DNA from: PGYR01 sp041675005 | GTDB taxonomy: Bacteria > Bacteroidota > Ignavibacteria > Kapaibacteriales > UBA2268 | Assembly (NCBI GenBank): GCA_041675005.1 | Contig: JBAYUQ010000001.1 | Coordinates: forward strand, 434,001 to 498,000 | Length of the DNA stretch: 64,000 bases | Direction: 5' to 3' | Shown here: positions 1-10,003 of the stretch, piece by piece | How the letters are laid out: each line of letters begins with the position of its first letter | Numbering within the stretch: position 1 is the first letter of the stretch | Translations under genes and position numbers: made by a program | The notes under the pieces: generated by a model | The model's input: only the letters and a program-made list of their open reading frames with translations | What the model was told of the DNA's origin: nothing | Database searches by the model: none

Positions 1-651
1 AGGTATTAATCTATCTAGAACTAATTCTATATCGTGAATTTTATACCTGGATAATTGCATACCAGGTTCTATGTCCTTTACTACACCATCAACACGTACT
101 TTTGTGAAACCTTGCTTTGCAAATTGCTCGAATAGTTCTCTATAATGACCCTTTCTACCTCTGACAACAGGGGCTAAAATCATTATTTTCTTACCATTAT
201 AATCTTCAATTATTTCATTAAGTATTTGATCTTTACTTTTCTGAATAACAGGAACATCATGTTCTAGCGAATACTGAACGCCAATTTTTGTAAAAAGTAG
301 TCGAAGATAATCGTATATCTCTGTCACTGTACCTACTGTTGAGCGAGGACTATTACTGAGTGTTTTCTGTTCTATAGAGATAGCAGGGGAAAGTCCTTCA
401 ATTTTATCTACATCAGGCTTTTTCATCATTCCAAGAAATTGTTTCGCATTGGCAGATAGACATTCGATATATCTTCTCTGACCTTCGGCAAATAGTGTAT
501 CAAAAGCTAGACTCGATTTACCCGAACCAGATAGTCCTGTAATTACAGTCAGCTTATCACGAGGAATAACTACATCTATATTCTTAAGATTGTGCTCTTT
601 AGCACCGTAGATTTTAATAAATTCTAATTCTGAATCTGTTGTTTTTGACAT
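1..651 (-). CDS. uvrA: UvrABC excinuclease subunit A (5' part, cut by window edge)
   Basis: This is the N-terminal 217 residues of UvrA, the damage-sensing ATPase of nucleotide excision repair. Read on the minus strand from ATG at 651 it gives the UvrA opening (IKIYGAKEHNLKNIDV), a Walker A loop (GLSGSGKSSLAFDT) near residue 40, the YIECLSANAKQFLG stretch, and then the start of the ABC insertion (SPAISIEQKTLSNSPRSTVG). The gene runs off the left edge, so the zinc fingers and second ATPase domain are not visible. It is divergent from the MFS transporter gene, with about 100 bases between them. Confidence 0.96.
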   Translation of the reverse strand, partial: MSKTTDSELEFIKIYGAKEHNLKNIDVVIPRDKLTVITGLSGSGKSSLAFDTLFAEGQRRYIECLSANAKQFLGMMKKPDVDKIEGLSPAISIEQKTLSNSPRSTVGTVTEIYDYLRLLFTKIGVQYSLEHDVPVIQKSKDQILNEIIEDYNGKKIMILAPVVRGRKGHYRELFEQFAKQGFTKVRVDGVVKDIEPGMQLSRYKIHDIELVLDRLIP

Positions 652-751
652 TAACTTATTGAAAAGATGTAAGGAATAATTAACTTATAACGTACGAGTA
701 AACAAAAAATTTAATACTCTGTTATGTTTAACCTTCAATCTATGAAAATAT

Positions 752-2014
752 ATGTCAAATAAGAAAGAACGTTTTGGTTGGTATATGTTTGATTGGGCTA
801 TTTCTGCCTTCTCAGCTACAGTTATAACAGTTTTCCTTGGTCCTTACTTATCAACAATTGCCGAAAATGCAGCTATAAATGGAAAAATAAGCTTTTTGGG
901 TTTATGGATTAATCCAGCATCATACTTTGGATATGTTATTTCAGCCTCTGTGTTATTCCAAGTTCTTTTGCTTCCTTTGTTAGGTGCTTACTCAGATAGA
1001 ACAAATAGAAAAAAATCTATTTTGATTTTACTTTCGACACTTGGTGCAATATCAACAACTATGCTTTATTTTCTAGAAGGATCAAATTATCATCTTGGGG
1101 GAATACTTTTATTTGTAGCTAATCTATCCTTTGGAGGAGCTATGGTTATCTACAATTCATTTTTGAATGATATAGCCCAGGAAAATGAGAGAGATAAAAT
1201 ATCTTCGATAGGTTGGGGAGTTGGTTTTTTAGGTGGGGGAGTGTTACTACTTATTAATCTAATAATATTCTCAAATTTTGATTCACTAGGTATTTCGGAA
1301 GGACATGCTGTAAGGATTTCTCTTGGTAGTGCTGGACTTTGGTGGGTAGGATTTTCTCTAATAACTTTCAAGTATCTTAGAGCAGATAAAATCGGGATAA
1401 ATTTAAGTGACAATTCTGCTATGAGCAGTTTTAAACAACTTAAGAAAACATTAAAAGATATAAGAAAAGAGAAGAAAGCATTTAACTTTTTAATAGCATA
1501 TTTATTTTACAACGATGGTGTTCAAGCTGTAATTACTTTTTCGGCACTTTTTGGAGCTAAGGAATTAGGATTGGATCAAAGTACTTTGATTAGTGCTATA
1601 CTTATGGTGCAGTTCGTAGCATTCTTTGGTTCAATAATATTTAACAAAGGTGCTGAGAAATTCTCTGCAAAATCTGTAATACTATTCAGTTTGGTTATTT
1701 GGATGCTCTGTCTTGTATATGCTTTCCAGTTCCTTTACACAGCGATGGATTTCTATATATTAGCTTTTGTTATAGCATTAGTATTGGGTGGGACTCAAGC
1801 ATTAAGCCGCTCATTATTTTCAAAACTAATCCCGAAAGAAAAGGAAACCGAATACTTTAGTTTTTATGAAATATCGGAGCGTGGTACGTCTTGGATTGGG
1901 TACTTTCTATTTAGCTTTGCATTGGATATGACAGACTCCTATAGAGTTGCTATCCTCTCATTAGTATTACTCTTTGTAATTGGGGGAGTATTACTTAAAA
2001 GAGCTAAGGTATAG
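752..2014 (+). CDS. MFS transporter, Atg22/UMF1 family
   Basis: A 420-residue integral membrane protein with about 12 hydrophobic segments. The opening RFGWYMFDWAISAFSATV and the later LYFLEGSNYHLGG and GGTQALSRSLFSKLIPKEKE segments are typical of the UMF1/Atg22-like branch of the major facilitator superfamily. Fungal Atg22 effluxes amino acids from the vacuole; the substrates of bacterial members are mostly unknown, so no substrate is assigned. The ATG at 752 gives a cytoplasmic N terminus of normal length. It ends six bases before the convergent rseP stop. Confidence 0.88.
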   Translation: MSNKKERFGWYMFDWAISAFSATVITVFLGPYLSTIAENAAINGKISFLGLWINPASYFGYVISASVLFQVLLLPLLGAYSDRTNRKKSILILLSTLGAISTTMLYFLEGSNYHLGGILLFVANLSFGGAMVIYNSFLNDIAQENERDKISSIGWGVGFLGGGVLLLINLIIFSNFDSLGISEGHAVRISLGSAGLWWVGFSLITFKYLRADKIGINLSDNSAMSSFKQLKKTLKDIRKEKKAFNFLIAYLFYNDGVQAVITFSALFGAKELGLDQSTLISAILMVQFVAFFGSIIFNKGAEKFSAKSVILFSLVIWMLCLVYAFQFLYTAMDFYILAFVIALVLGGTQALSRSLFSKLIPKEKETEYFSFYEISERGTSWIGYFLFSFALDMTDSYRVAILSLVLLFVIGGVLLKRAKV

Positions 2015-2020
2015 AAATTA

Positions 2021-3388
2021 TTACCTAAGTACATCAAATATAACGATTATGACCATGAGTGTAAGTAAGAGAAGCATACCTACGTTTTGGATTGCCATTT
2101 TTACTTTTATTGGAAGTTCTTTTCTATATATAGCTTCTATTAATACAATTAGTAAATGACCTCCATCTAAGGCAGGAATTGGTAGTATGTTCAACAAAGC
2201 TAATGAGAGTGAAAGTGCCGCAATAAAAATCAAAAATGAATCGATACCTCTTTCAGCAGACTCTGCAGATTGCTTTGCAATCATTATTGGGCCACCAACA
2301 GCATTTTCGAAAGCAATATTACCTTTGAATATTTGACTAATACTTGTTACAATCAAGTCAATGTATTGGATAGTTTTATCGAAACCAATTACCAGTGATT
2401 CACCTAATCCAAAAGAAACAATTTCAAAATCACCTTTACTTATTTCGAATAAACCAGCACCAATTTTCCCTTTATTATTGGGAATAACTGTTATTAAAGT
2501 ATCACCAGATTTTCTTGAAATTAATAACTCAACTGGTTGCTCTTTATTAGAACTTACAACACTAATAAACTGTTGAACAGATGCAATATCTTCATTATTT
2601 GCTGTTCGGACTGTATCATAAGTCATTAATCCAGCTTCACCAGCAGGCTCCAAAGTAAATATATCAGTTAAAACTACTATATTACCTTTAGGACTCAGGC
2701 CTAAACTGCCTTTGTTAGATAGAACATCTAATACTTCTTTATTTTTTAACTTAAGAGTAACTTGAGTTCCACTTCTATCAACTATTATTTTCTTATCTTT
2801 ACCTAAATCATCTATTACTAGTCCATCAATAACCTCAGTCCAATTATTGATTTTCTTTCCATTTATAGCTACTATTTTATCATTATTTTCAAATCCAATA
2901 TTGCTAGCTAAAGATTTATTAGCAACATACGCTATTTCGGTAGTTTTAAGTTTAGTTTCACCTTGAGTATAAGTAAGCCACGAAAATATAGCGATAGCTA
3001 ATAATAAGTTCATCACAACACCAGCGATTAGCACAAATGCTTTTTGTAGAGCATTTTTAGATCTAAATTCATAACTTTTTGGCTCCGCTGATATTTCTTC
3101 ATTATCCATGCTCTCATCTACCATTCCAGATATTTTTACATATCCACCTATAGGTAATAAAGATAATCGATAATCTGTATGATTACCACCATCCCAATCA
3201 TTTGGTAAATCACCTCGAGTTAACCCAGTTATCTTATTCCAACCGAATAATCTTTTACCCATTCCAATAGAGAATATCTCTGCTCTCATTCCTGTCATTC
3301 GGGCTGCTAAAAAGTGTCCAAGTTCATGTACAAAAACAAGAATACCAAGTACTATAATAAAGTAAAATAAACTATTAAGAAATTCCAT
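2021..3388 (-). CDS. rseP: Site-2 intramembrane zinc metalloprotease RseP
   Basis: A 455-residue S2P family protease. The zinc motif HELGH lies at residues 21-25 in the first membrane segment, and the second metal motif NILPIPALDGGHL lies near residue 395 in a late segment. The middle holds PDZ-like sequence, and an acidic cytoplasmic stretch (MVDESMDNEEISAEPK) follows the GGYVKISGM motif. RseP releases membrane-anchored anti-sigma factors and clears signal peptides; two ECF sigma factors lie elsewhere in this window, but whether RseP acts on their partners is inference. It overlaps dxr by 14 bases, a common rseP-dxr pairing. Confidence 0.95.
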   Translation of the reverse strand: MEFLNSLFYFIIVLGILVFVHELGHFLAARMTGMRAEIFSIGMGKRLFGWNKITGLTRGDLPNDWDGGNHTDYRLSLLPIGGYVKISGMVDESMDNEEISAEPKSYEFRSKNALQKAFVLIAGVVMNLLLAIAIFSWLTYTQGETKLKTTEIAYVANKSLASNIGFENNDKIVAINGKKINNWTEVIDGLVIDDLGKDKKIIVDRSGTQVTLKLKNKEVLDVLSNKGSLGLSPKGNIVVLTDIFTLEPAGEAGLMTYDTVRTANNEDIASVQQFISVVSSNKEQPVELLISRKSGDTLITVIPNNKGKIGAGLFEISKGDFEIVSFGLGESLVIGFDKTIQYIDLIVTSISQIFKGNIAFENAVGGPIMIAKQSAESAERGIDSFLIFIAALSLSLALLNILPIPALDGGHLLIVLIEAIYRKELPIKVKMAIQNVGMLLLLTLMVIIVIFDVLR

Positions 3389-4541
3389 TTGCGCTTTTTA
3401 TATATTCATTTGTAATAATTCGAGCATTTTTATCTGCTTCGATGATGTCTTGTATTGACGGATTATTAATAGATTCAACTTTATCTAACATCAAAGAATT
3501 AATATCTGATATTGATTTAAAACTAATATTACCATCTAAAAATTGTTGAACTGTTATTTCATTAACAGCGTTAAGTACACAACAAGATGTACCACCTTTT
3601 TCTAAAGCTTTAAACGCTAACTTTAGATTAGGAAATTTGTTATAATCTGGCTCAAAAAAAGTAAGACTTCCAATCTCAGCTAACTTCATACGCGTAAACG
3701 GATAAGAAGTATGATGTGGGAAATTTATTGCATAGGCAATAGGGACTTTCATATCTGGAAGTCCTAATTGAGCTTTCACTGAACTATCTTTGAATTGTAC
3801 CATAGAGTGAATGATACTTTGAGGATGGATTATTACATCTATTTCTTCAATTTTTAGTCCAAACAACCAATATGCCTCTATAACTTCTAGTCCCTTGTTC
3901 ATCAAGGTAGCAGAATCTATAGTAATTTTGCTTCCCATTGTCCAATTAGGATGGTTTAAAGCATCTTTAATGGTAATAGTATCGAAGGAGTCGTACGAAG
4001 TATCTAAAAATGGACCACCACTAGCTGTAAGAATAATTTTCTCAACCTCCTCCATTTTCTCACCAGTTAAACATTGCTGAATTGCACTATGCTCACTGTC
4101 AATAGGGAAGATATTTACATTATTATCTTTTGCAGCTTTTGTGATAATCTCTCCAGCTGCTACTAAGGTTTCTTTATTTGCGAGTGCAACATCGATTTTA
4201 TTATTAATTGCATTCAATGTTGGAATAACTCCAGCAAAACCTACTAATGCAGATATTAGTAAATTTGTTGATATATCAGATGAAACTATATTTAGTCCAT
4301 CATCACCAAAATGAATCTCGCCTTTAAAGCTAGTTTCTAATTTGAACTTATTGAAAGATTCATAATCTGTAACTACAACTCCTTTCGGCTTGAAATTAGC
4401 ACATTGAATTTCTAATAAATCAATATTTGAATTTGTGGTTAAATAATTGATTTCTATATTTTGAGTAAGGGAGATAACATCAAGTGTTTGGGTGCCAATC
4501 GAACCTGTAGATCCCAATATACTTATATTTCTACGCTCCAT
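3375..4541 (-). CDS. dxr: 1-deoxy-D-xylulose 5-phosphate reductoisomerase
   Basis: Second step of the MEP isoprenoid pathway: NADPH-dependent conversion of DXP to MEP in the cytosol. The 388-residue protein has the NADPH-binding GSTGSIG at residues 10-16, ALANKETLVAAG, the metal and substrate motif PIDSEHSAIQQ, TASGGPF, and the NHPNWTMGSKITIDSATLMNKGLE segment, all family hallmarks. Length is normal. It overlaps rseP downstream and the rng stop upstream by about 11 bases, so the three genes are probably co-transcribed and translationally coupled. Confidence 0.97.
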   Translation of the reverse strand: MERRNISILGSTGSIGTQTLDVISLTQNIEINYLTTNSNIDLLEIQCANFKPKGVVVTDYESFNKFKLETSFKGEIHFGDDGLNIVSSDISTNLLISALVGFAGVIPTLNAINNKIDVALANKETLVAAGEIITKAAKDNNVNIFPIDSEHSAIQQCLTGEKMEEVEKIILTASGGPFLDTSYDSFDTITIKDALNHPNWTMGSKITIDSATLMNKGLEVIEAYWLFGLKIEEIDVIIHPQSIIHSMVQFKDSSVKAQLGLPDMKVPIAYAINFPHHTSYPFTRMKLAEIGSLTFFEPDYNKFPNLKLAFKALEKGGTSCCVLNAVNEITVQQFLDGNISFKSISDINSLMLDKVESINNPSIQDIIEADKNARIITNEYIKSANGIS

Positions 4542-6183
4542 TCATATACTCCGAAGTAATATCTTTCTGTTTTTTCAGAGAATGAAATTGAAATTGACTG
4601 ATACTCATACTATCAGCTTGTTTTATATTTATTTTGACAAAGTACTTTATCATAAGTTTAGATAATCTTGATAGAGTTCCTTGCGTCATATAATCTGCAA
4701 TATCTGGATGTACTACCAATTCTAATCTAAACTCTTTAGTATTTGCTCTAAAATTCTTCAACCATCTTTCAATTTGATTCAGCAATACACTTTTACTTGT
4801 GATTTTACCAGAACCACCGCAAGTAGGGCAGAGGTCAGATACTTTTTCACTAATGTTTTGATTTATTCGTTGACGAGTGATTTGTAATAAACCAAGTTTT
4901 GTCAAAGGGTAAGTAACGGTTTTTGCTCTATCTCTTTCTAATTCTTTGTTCATTGCATAATAGACTTTCTTTCTATTAGCTGGGTTTTTCATGTCAATGA
5001 AATCAATAAGTATAATACCAGCTAAATCACGTAATCTAATATGTCTAGCTACTTCTTTAAGAACTTCCATATTAGTTTTAAGTGCAGTACCTTCTTGATC
5101 TTTATCTACTGAGCGACCAGAGTTAATATCAATAACAACCATAGCTTCAGTTTGATCTATTGCAAAAGAAGCTCCGGATTTAAGGTGAACAGTTCTTCTG
5201 AAAGTTTTTGCAATATCTCGTTCAACTCCATACTCATCGAATAGTGATTTCTTACCTTTGTAGTAAGTCACTTTATCTAAAAGTGCTGGACTCTTCTTTT
5301 TCAAATAGATAATTATTTCATTGTAAAGTTTTTTAGAGTCAATTATTACTTCAGTTACATCTTTCGTAAATAAATCTCTAATTATACTAGAGGTAAGATG
5401 CATATCTTGATAAAGAAGAGTTGGAGGTTTAGATAATTCAACTTTTTGTTCTACTTCTTTCCAAGTAGTGATTAAACTGTCCCAATCCTCTTTTAACTCA
5501 TCATCCGTTTTACCGTGTGCCGCAGTTCTAATTATACAACCAGAACCCTTAGGCAGAGTATTACGGGCTAATTTTCTTAACCTAGATCTTTCTTTGTGAG
5601 AATTAATTTTCTTTGATACACCAATCCACTCTTCAAATGGTAAGAATACAACATATCTACCAGGTAGAGATACTTTAGAGGTTACTTTTACCCCTTTTGT
5701 ACCATAAGCTTCTCGTGTAACTTGGACTAATATATCTTGACCTTCTTCAAGATTTATTTGAATATTTCCTGAACTCTTAGTTGAGAAAGTGGCTTCTGAA
5801 GTTACATTTCTTTTGATTGCATGAGTTTTGCGTAAAGCAACATCCGTAGAAATCTCGTCGTCTGTTTTATGAGATTTGTCAACTGCCTTAGACAATGTTT
5901 CTGTTTCTGGTTCATCTTCAGTCTCATCATCTTCTATTTCTACATCACTTTCTAGTGATTCATCTATATCTGAGAAATGAAGGAATGCATCCTGCTTTTG
6001 ACCAATGCTAATGAATGCTGCGTTTAGTCCTTGGACAACTCTATTAACTCGTCCAAGATAAATATTGCCGAGTAATTTTTCTTTGTCAGGAAGGTCAATG
6101 AAGTATTCAGCAAGTTGTTTATCTTCTGTGATAGCAATCCTTACTTCATTGATTGTCGAATTGATTAAAATTTTCTTATTCAT
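4531..6183 (-). CDS. rng: Ribonuclease G/E family endoribonuclease
   Basis: RNase G-type endonuclease for rRNA and mRNA processing, 550 residues from ATG at 6183. A longer open frame runs to 6234, but the extra 17 residues are hydrophobic and unlike the family, so the MNKKILINS start is chosen. The catalytic magnesium aspartates sit in MVVIDINSGR and GIILIDFIDM, and the zinc-link CPTCGGSGK follows. The S1 RNA-binding domain is interrupted at about residues 72-142 by a strongly acidic, low-complexity insert. There is no long C-terminal scaffold, so this is RNase G-like rather than RNase E-like. Confidence 0.94.
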   Translation of the reverse strand: MNKKILINSTINEVRIAITEDKQLAEYFIDLPDKEKLLGNIYLGRVNRVVQGLNAAFISIGQKQDAFLHFSDIDESLESDVEIEDDETEDEPETETLSKAVDKSHKTDDEISTDVALRKTHAIKRNVTSEATFSTKSSGNIQINLEEGQDILVQVTREAYGTKGVKVTSKVSLPGRYVVFLPFEEWIGVSKKINSHKERSRLRKLARNTLPKGSGCIIRTAAHGKTDDELKEDWDSLITTWKEVEQKVELSKPPTLLYQDMHLTSSIIRDLFTKDVTEVIIDSKKLYNEIIIYLKKKSPALLDKVTYYKGKKSLFDEYGVERDIAKTFRRTVHLKSGASFAIDQTEAMVVIDINSGRSVDKDQEGTALKTNMEVLKEVARHIRLRDLAGIILIDFIDMKNPANRKKVYYAMNKELERDRAKTVTYPLTKLGLLQITRQRINQNISEKVSDLCPTCGGSGKITSKSVLLNQIERWLKNFRANTKEFRLELVVHPDIADYMTQGTLSRLSKLMIKYFVKINIKQADSMSISQFQFHSLKKQKDITSEYMNGA

Positions 6184-6323
6184 AGGAACAAATATACGAT
6201 AAATAATATAAAAAAAGGTCAAGAAATCAAACACACTGCAAATAAACCTACCGCTGCTTCTTTTCAGATCTGACGGAATTTAGCAATTTACAATTGTTGA
6301 CCCTTGACCAATTCTATGTTTAG

Positions 6324-6397
6324 TACGCCGAAAAGGACTCGAACCTTTGGCCCACAGCTTAGAAGGCTGTTGCTCTATCCAGCTGAGCTACCGGCGC
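6324..6397 (-). tRNA. tRNA-Arg (anticodon UCU)
   Basis: A 74-base cloverleaf read on the minus strand. The acceptor stem GCGCCGG pairs with TCGGCGT with two G-T pairs. The D arm is GCTC..GAGC, the anticodon stem-loop is ACAGC-CTTCTAA-GCTGT giving anticodon TCT, and the T loop is GTTCGAGTC. The discriminator is A and CCA is not encoded. It decodes AGA, a favoured arginine codon in this AT-rich genome. It lies alone between rng and the tlpA gene. Confidence 0.95.
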
Positions 6398-6442
6398 AAA
6401 AACGATTACAAAAATAACAGTTTTTATTTTAAAAAAAAACTT

Positions 6443-7003
6443 TTATAAAACTTTTTTAATTGATTCCATGAATGCTTCGTAAGAGCGCGCACCTTGTATC
6501 ACTTCTTTTATCTCACCGTTCTTGTTTATTATCAATGTAGTAGGTACATATTGCATACCGCCATAAGCTGCATTTAATTTGTTATCCACATCTACAAAAT
6601 TAATATAATTCATCTTATTTGAAGTATGGAAATTATCAACCTTAGCAAACTTATCTTTAGTGTTATTTCTCTCTAAAGCAACACCAGCAATTATAATATC
6701 TTTACTTGCTAACTCTTTTTGTATTTTTATAATATCAGGAATTTCACCGCGACAAGGTGGACACCAAGTACCCCAAAAGTTTAAAAAGACAACCTTACCT
6801 TTAGCTAAATCTGAGAAGGATTTTTCTTTTCCATCTTCTATATACTTGAAATCTACTAATTTGTCTTTAACAACTTCTGACACTGTACTAACTGTAAATA
6901 CTTGCTTACTGCTTCCTTCAGCAGAAGTCAAATCCTTAGTGAATATACTCACGACAGATACTACTGCAATTACTGCCAGTACTGCGATTATAATTTTTTT
7001 CAT
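6443..7003 (-). CDS. TlpA/ResA-like thiol-disulfide oxidoreductase
   Basis: A 186-residue thioredoxin-fold protein with an N-terminal hydrophobic segment (residues 2-20) that would export or anchor it in the periplasm. The active site WCPPC is at residues 80-84, followed by the TlpA-type cis-proline VPTT region and GARSYEAFMESI at the end. It is the last gene of the cytochrome c maturation cluster, so it most likely does the CcmG/ResA job of reducing apocytochrome CxxCH cysteines. That role rests on context. No CcmH is present nearby. Confidence 0.9.
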   Translation of the reverse strand: MKKIIIAVLAVIAVVSVVSIFTKDLTSAEGSSKQVFTVSTVSEVVKDKLVDFKYIEDGKEKSFSDLAKGKVVFLNFWGTWCPPCRGEIPDIIKIQKELASKDIIIAGVALERNNTKDKFAKVDNFHTSNKMNYINFVDVDNKLNAAYGGMQYVPTTLIINKNGEIKEVIQGARSYEAFMESIKKVL

Positions 7004-7101
7004 TTTTAACCTTTTATATTATTATTATTTTCCTACACTATATAACGTTTCAAATTGAATTAAGATATAATTTATATGTCGTTTAATAGACTGTTTATCA
7101 A

Positions 7102-9459
7102 TTAAACTGAATCCGAACTTATTTCCTCGTTTTTCTCTAATTCTATATCTTTCTTAAATGCTTTCTTTAATTGACTTGGTGTCATATACTTGAAGAGTGA
7201 TATAAAGAATCCAGTAACTACAAATATAGTTCCAATCCATACCAAATTAATGAATGGCTTATCTGAAATTTCTAGAATAAGCATTTCCTCAGGCATAGAT
7301 AATTCACCACCTTTCTCTTTGAACATAAATAAGGCACCAGAATTTGCTAAGTTTTCTTTGTCAGGCATTATCTGCATAAACCCAATCTGAATATTAGTAG
7401 AATCTAAATCATACCAGATGGGATCATTTGACATGGTTTTCATATTCATTTCAGCAAAGATAGTATCTTCTTTTATATATCCTTTGTCATTACTTAATCT
7501 TACCAAAGTACCTATTTTCATTTTTTCTTTTGGTTTACCATCTTCTTGCATAGGACCTTTCTGCATATCAAGCATAAGGAAGTCAAGCATTTTGATTCTA
7601 TAAGTAGTATCTAAGCTCACTGGCGCCGACAACTGCTTCTTAAGTGCTATTGGCTTAACTTCATAATGAGGAGTTAATGCCATTGCAATATATATATCTT
7701 TAAATGGAGTCATCTTTACGCCTGGTTCAAAAAATGGAGTTTCCATATCATTGAATTCACTCCAAAATGCAACTGGATGAACTCTAGTTGTATCATTATC
7801 TTTTATAATATCAATATTATATTCATATTTTTCTCTATCTGCCTTTTCTAATTCTACTCTTTCTTTGCCATTATGCTCTACTCGATAACCTTTAAATTCA
7901 GCATATTGACCATTTCTCATTGTAACTTGTATCGATTCAGAATAAGCTCCTGAAGCCAATGCTCCAAGTAATAAAAGTGCTAATCCAAAGTGAGCAACAA
8001 AACCACCAATAAGTTTTTTATCCTTTCTAAGGTTTTTGACCATAAATTCTAAATTGACATACAAAGAGAAACCGACTGCAAAAACTAATAATAAGTATGA
8101 AAATTGATTGACTCCCATCAGTGCAGAAATTATTGCAAGCACAACACCAGCAGAAACTCCAATTACTAGTTTCTTCATTATTCTAGAAAAATCAGTTCTA
8201 CCCCAAGAAAAATAAAGAGCTAATGAGCTAAATATCATCATTAGAACAGCCAAAGGTAAGTTTAACTGATTATACCATTTAACTTCGACAGTTGACTTTG
8301 TAATTCCTATTAAATTAGTTATAATTGGCCAACTCGTACCGAATACCACTATAAACGTAACCAGTATTAATGCTATAACCCCCAATGAAACTACAAATTC
8401 TTTAGAGCTTACTTTAAAATTAATCTCGGGACTTTTTATCTTATTTAATCTTACAAATAGCGTAATAACAGCTAAAAGTAAAAATACAATCATAAATATC
8501 ATTAATAAATTATAAATCATTGGGCCTGGTGAGACAAAGGAGTGTACTGAAGTATCACCTAAAACACCGCTTCTTGTTAAAAACGAAGCATATAATACAA
8601 ATATAAATGTAAGAAATGCTAAAACAAAGTTCGTTTTAATCAATCCACCAGTTTTCTGATGTATATACATAGTATGTACTAGTGTTACAGCAGCAAGCCA
8701 AGGAATAAGAGATGAGTTCTCAACAGGATCCCATGCCCAGAATCCACCCCATCCTAATGTCTCATAAGCCCATAAACCACCAAGCATCAACCCAAGTCCA
8801 AGTATAGCAGAAGCAAACAATGTCCACGGTAAAGCTAATCTTATCCATTTCCGATAATCTTTCTTTAACAACCCAGCAACAGCAAATATATATGGAATAG
8901 TCATTGCAGAATACCCCAAAAATAGAATAGGGGGATGTATATTTATCCAATAGTTTTGAAGAATTGGATTCAATCCTCGACCTTCTTTAGGTGTAAAGCC
9001 AATCTCTACATTCTGATCAGCATAAGTCTCCCATACATACTCGAATGGGCTTTTGAATATTAATATAAGTAAAATGAAAGCAATCACTAAAACGAATATT
9101 CCCATAGTTACATATTCATAATTCCTCTCTTTTAGATAAGGGATTAAGAAAAATCCGAGTAAGGTTAACATCAACCCCCAAAGCAAGAAGGATCCTTGTT
9201 GTCCCGCATAAAAAGTGGAAATCAATAAATTTAAGGGGAGAGTAGTTGAAGAATATTCCCAAACATAAGTCATCTGAAAATTATGAGATAATATATTAGA
9301 TAACAGATACATAGAGATAGCTAACATAGTAGCAGTCATCCCATAATATGCAAACCGACCTAGTTTTAGTAGGCCGGGCTTATCTTTTGCTATTAAATAG
9401 AATATTCCTGATAGTACGCTCAATCCGAAAGCGACGTAAACTAAAATTTGTCCTAACAT
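7102..9459 (-). CDS. ccmF: Cytochrome c haem lyase subunit CcmF
   Basis: A 785-residue polytopic membrane protein of the haem-handling CcmF/CcsA superfamily. The tryptophan-rich WWD motif WGGFWAWDPVENSSLIPWL lies at residues 237-255. NIHPPILFLGYSAM and GPMIYN are further family motifs. A long periplasmic domain at about residues 510-740 precedes the last membrane helix. CcmF takes haem from holo-CcmE and attaches it to apocytochrome c. It starts one base after the ccmE stop, so the two are translationally coupled. The length exceeds the roughly 650 residues of E. coli CcmF because of the C-terminal periplasmic part. Confidence 0.95.
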   Translation of the reverse strand: MLGQILVYVAFGLSVLSGIFYLIAKDKPGLLKLGRFAYYGMTATMLAISMYLLSNILSHNFQMTYVWEYSSTTLPLNLLISTFYAGQQGSFLLWGLMLTLLGFFLIPYLKERNYEYVTMGIFVLVIAFILLILIFKSPFEYVWETYADQNVEIGFTPKEGRGLNPILQNYWINIHPPILFLGYSAMTIPYIFAVAGLLKKDYRKWIRLALPWTLFASAILGLGLMLGGLWAYETLGWGGFWAWDPVENSSLIPWLAAVTLVHTMYIHQKTGGLIKTNFVLAFLTFIFVLYASFLTRSGVLGDTSVHSFVSPGPMIYNLLMIFMIVFLLLAVITLFVRLNKIKSPEINFKVSSKEFVVSLGVIALILVTFIVVFGTSWPIITNLIGITKSTVEVKWYNQLNLPLAVLMMIFSSLALYFSWGRTDFSRIMKKLVIGVSAGVVLAIISALMGVNQFSYLLLVFAVGFSLYVNLEFMVKNLRKDKKLIGGFVAHFGLALLLLGALASGAYSESIQVTMRNGQYAEFKGYRVEHNGKERVELEKADREKYEYNIDIIKDNDTTRVHPVAFWSEFNDMETPFFEPGVKMTPFKDIYIAMALTPHYEVKPIALKKQLSAPVSLDTTYRIKMLDFLMLDMQKGPMQEDGKPKEKMKIGTLVRLSNDKGYIKEDTIFAEMNMKTMSNDPIWYDLDSTNIQIGFMQIMPDKENLANSGALFMFKEKGGELSMPEEMLILEISDKPFINLVWIGTIFVVTGFFISLFKYMTPSQLKKAFKKDIELEKNEEISSDSV

Positions 9460-9846
9460 TTAACTTTCCTGTAGTTCTTCAATAGTACCTTCGTACTTAG
9501 AAGGACATTTTGTTAATATTTGATTTGATTTGAATAAATCACCTTCATAGTGACCTTTAACCACTACTTTTGCTGCTATTTCAAAATTGTTGGGCTTAAC
9601 ACCTGTATGAAGTACTTTGAAAGAATTTCCAGACTCATCTTCCATATAGAATTCAAATTCATTACGTTCAGCGTTGTAATTCGATTCCTTATCTTTAAGC
9701 CAATGTCCATATACTTGGACTGTTTCTTTACTTGCCTTAGCCTCAGCTATATTGACAAACTCAGTAGTATTATCTTGGAAGGAGAACATTGCTAATACAA
9801 TAAATGTAACAATTATTAATCCACCAATTAGATATTTCTTATTCAT
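9460..9846 (-). CDS. ccmE: Haem chaperone CcmE, CxxxY variant
   Basis: A 128-residue protein with one N-terminal membrane anchor (residues 5-22) and an OB-fold beta-barrel. CcmE carries haem from CcmC to CcmF. Classical CcmE binds haem covalently through the histidine of an HxxxY motif; here the matching place reads KCPSKYEG, with Cys114 and Tyr118, the CxxxY form of System I*. A GTG start at 9861 is possible, but ATG at 9846 is preferred because it overlaps the ccmD stop and begins with the usual MNKK-hydrophobic pattern. It abuts ccmF directly. Confidence 0.93.
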   Translation of the reverse strand: MNKKYLIGGLIIVTFIVLAMFSFQDNTTEFVNIAEAKASKETVQVYGHWLKDKESNYNAERNEFEFYMEDESGNSFKVLHTGVKPNNFEIAAKVVVKGHYEGDLFKSNQILTKCPSKYEGTIEELQES

Positions 9847-10003
9847 TTTTCTTTTCTGCACTCGAATTATTTAATGAAATTTGCTTCTCTAATTTGTTTA
9901 ATTTTGATTCAGTTCTCATAAGATAAATAAACAAACCGAACCAATTTATCAAAGCCACCACAAGGACGACATATATAGAATTATCATTTAAGAAATTATA
10001 CAT
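9839..10003 (-). CDS. ccmD: Small haem exporter protein CcmD
   Basis: A 54-residue ORF starting at ATG 10003 and reading MYNFLNDNSIYVVLVVALIN. It has a single membrane helix (residues 10-29) followed by a charged, probably coiled, tail (RTESKLNKLEKQ). It sits exactly between ccmC and ccmE, overlapping the end of the first by 8 bases and the start of the second by 8. Size, topology and position match CcmD, which holds the CcmABC haem-loading complex to CcmE. Sequence conservation in this family is low, so the call rests mostly on context. Confidence 0.85.
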   Translation of the reverse strand: MYNFLNDNSIYVVLVVALINWFGLFIYLMRTESKLNKLEKQISLNNSSAEKKNE

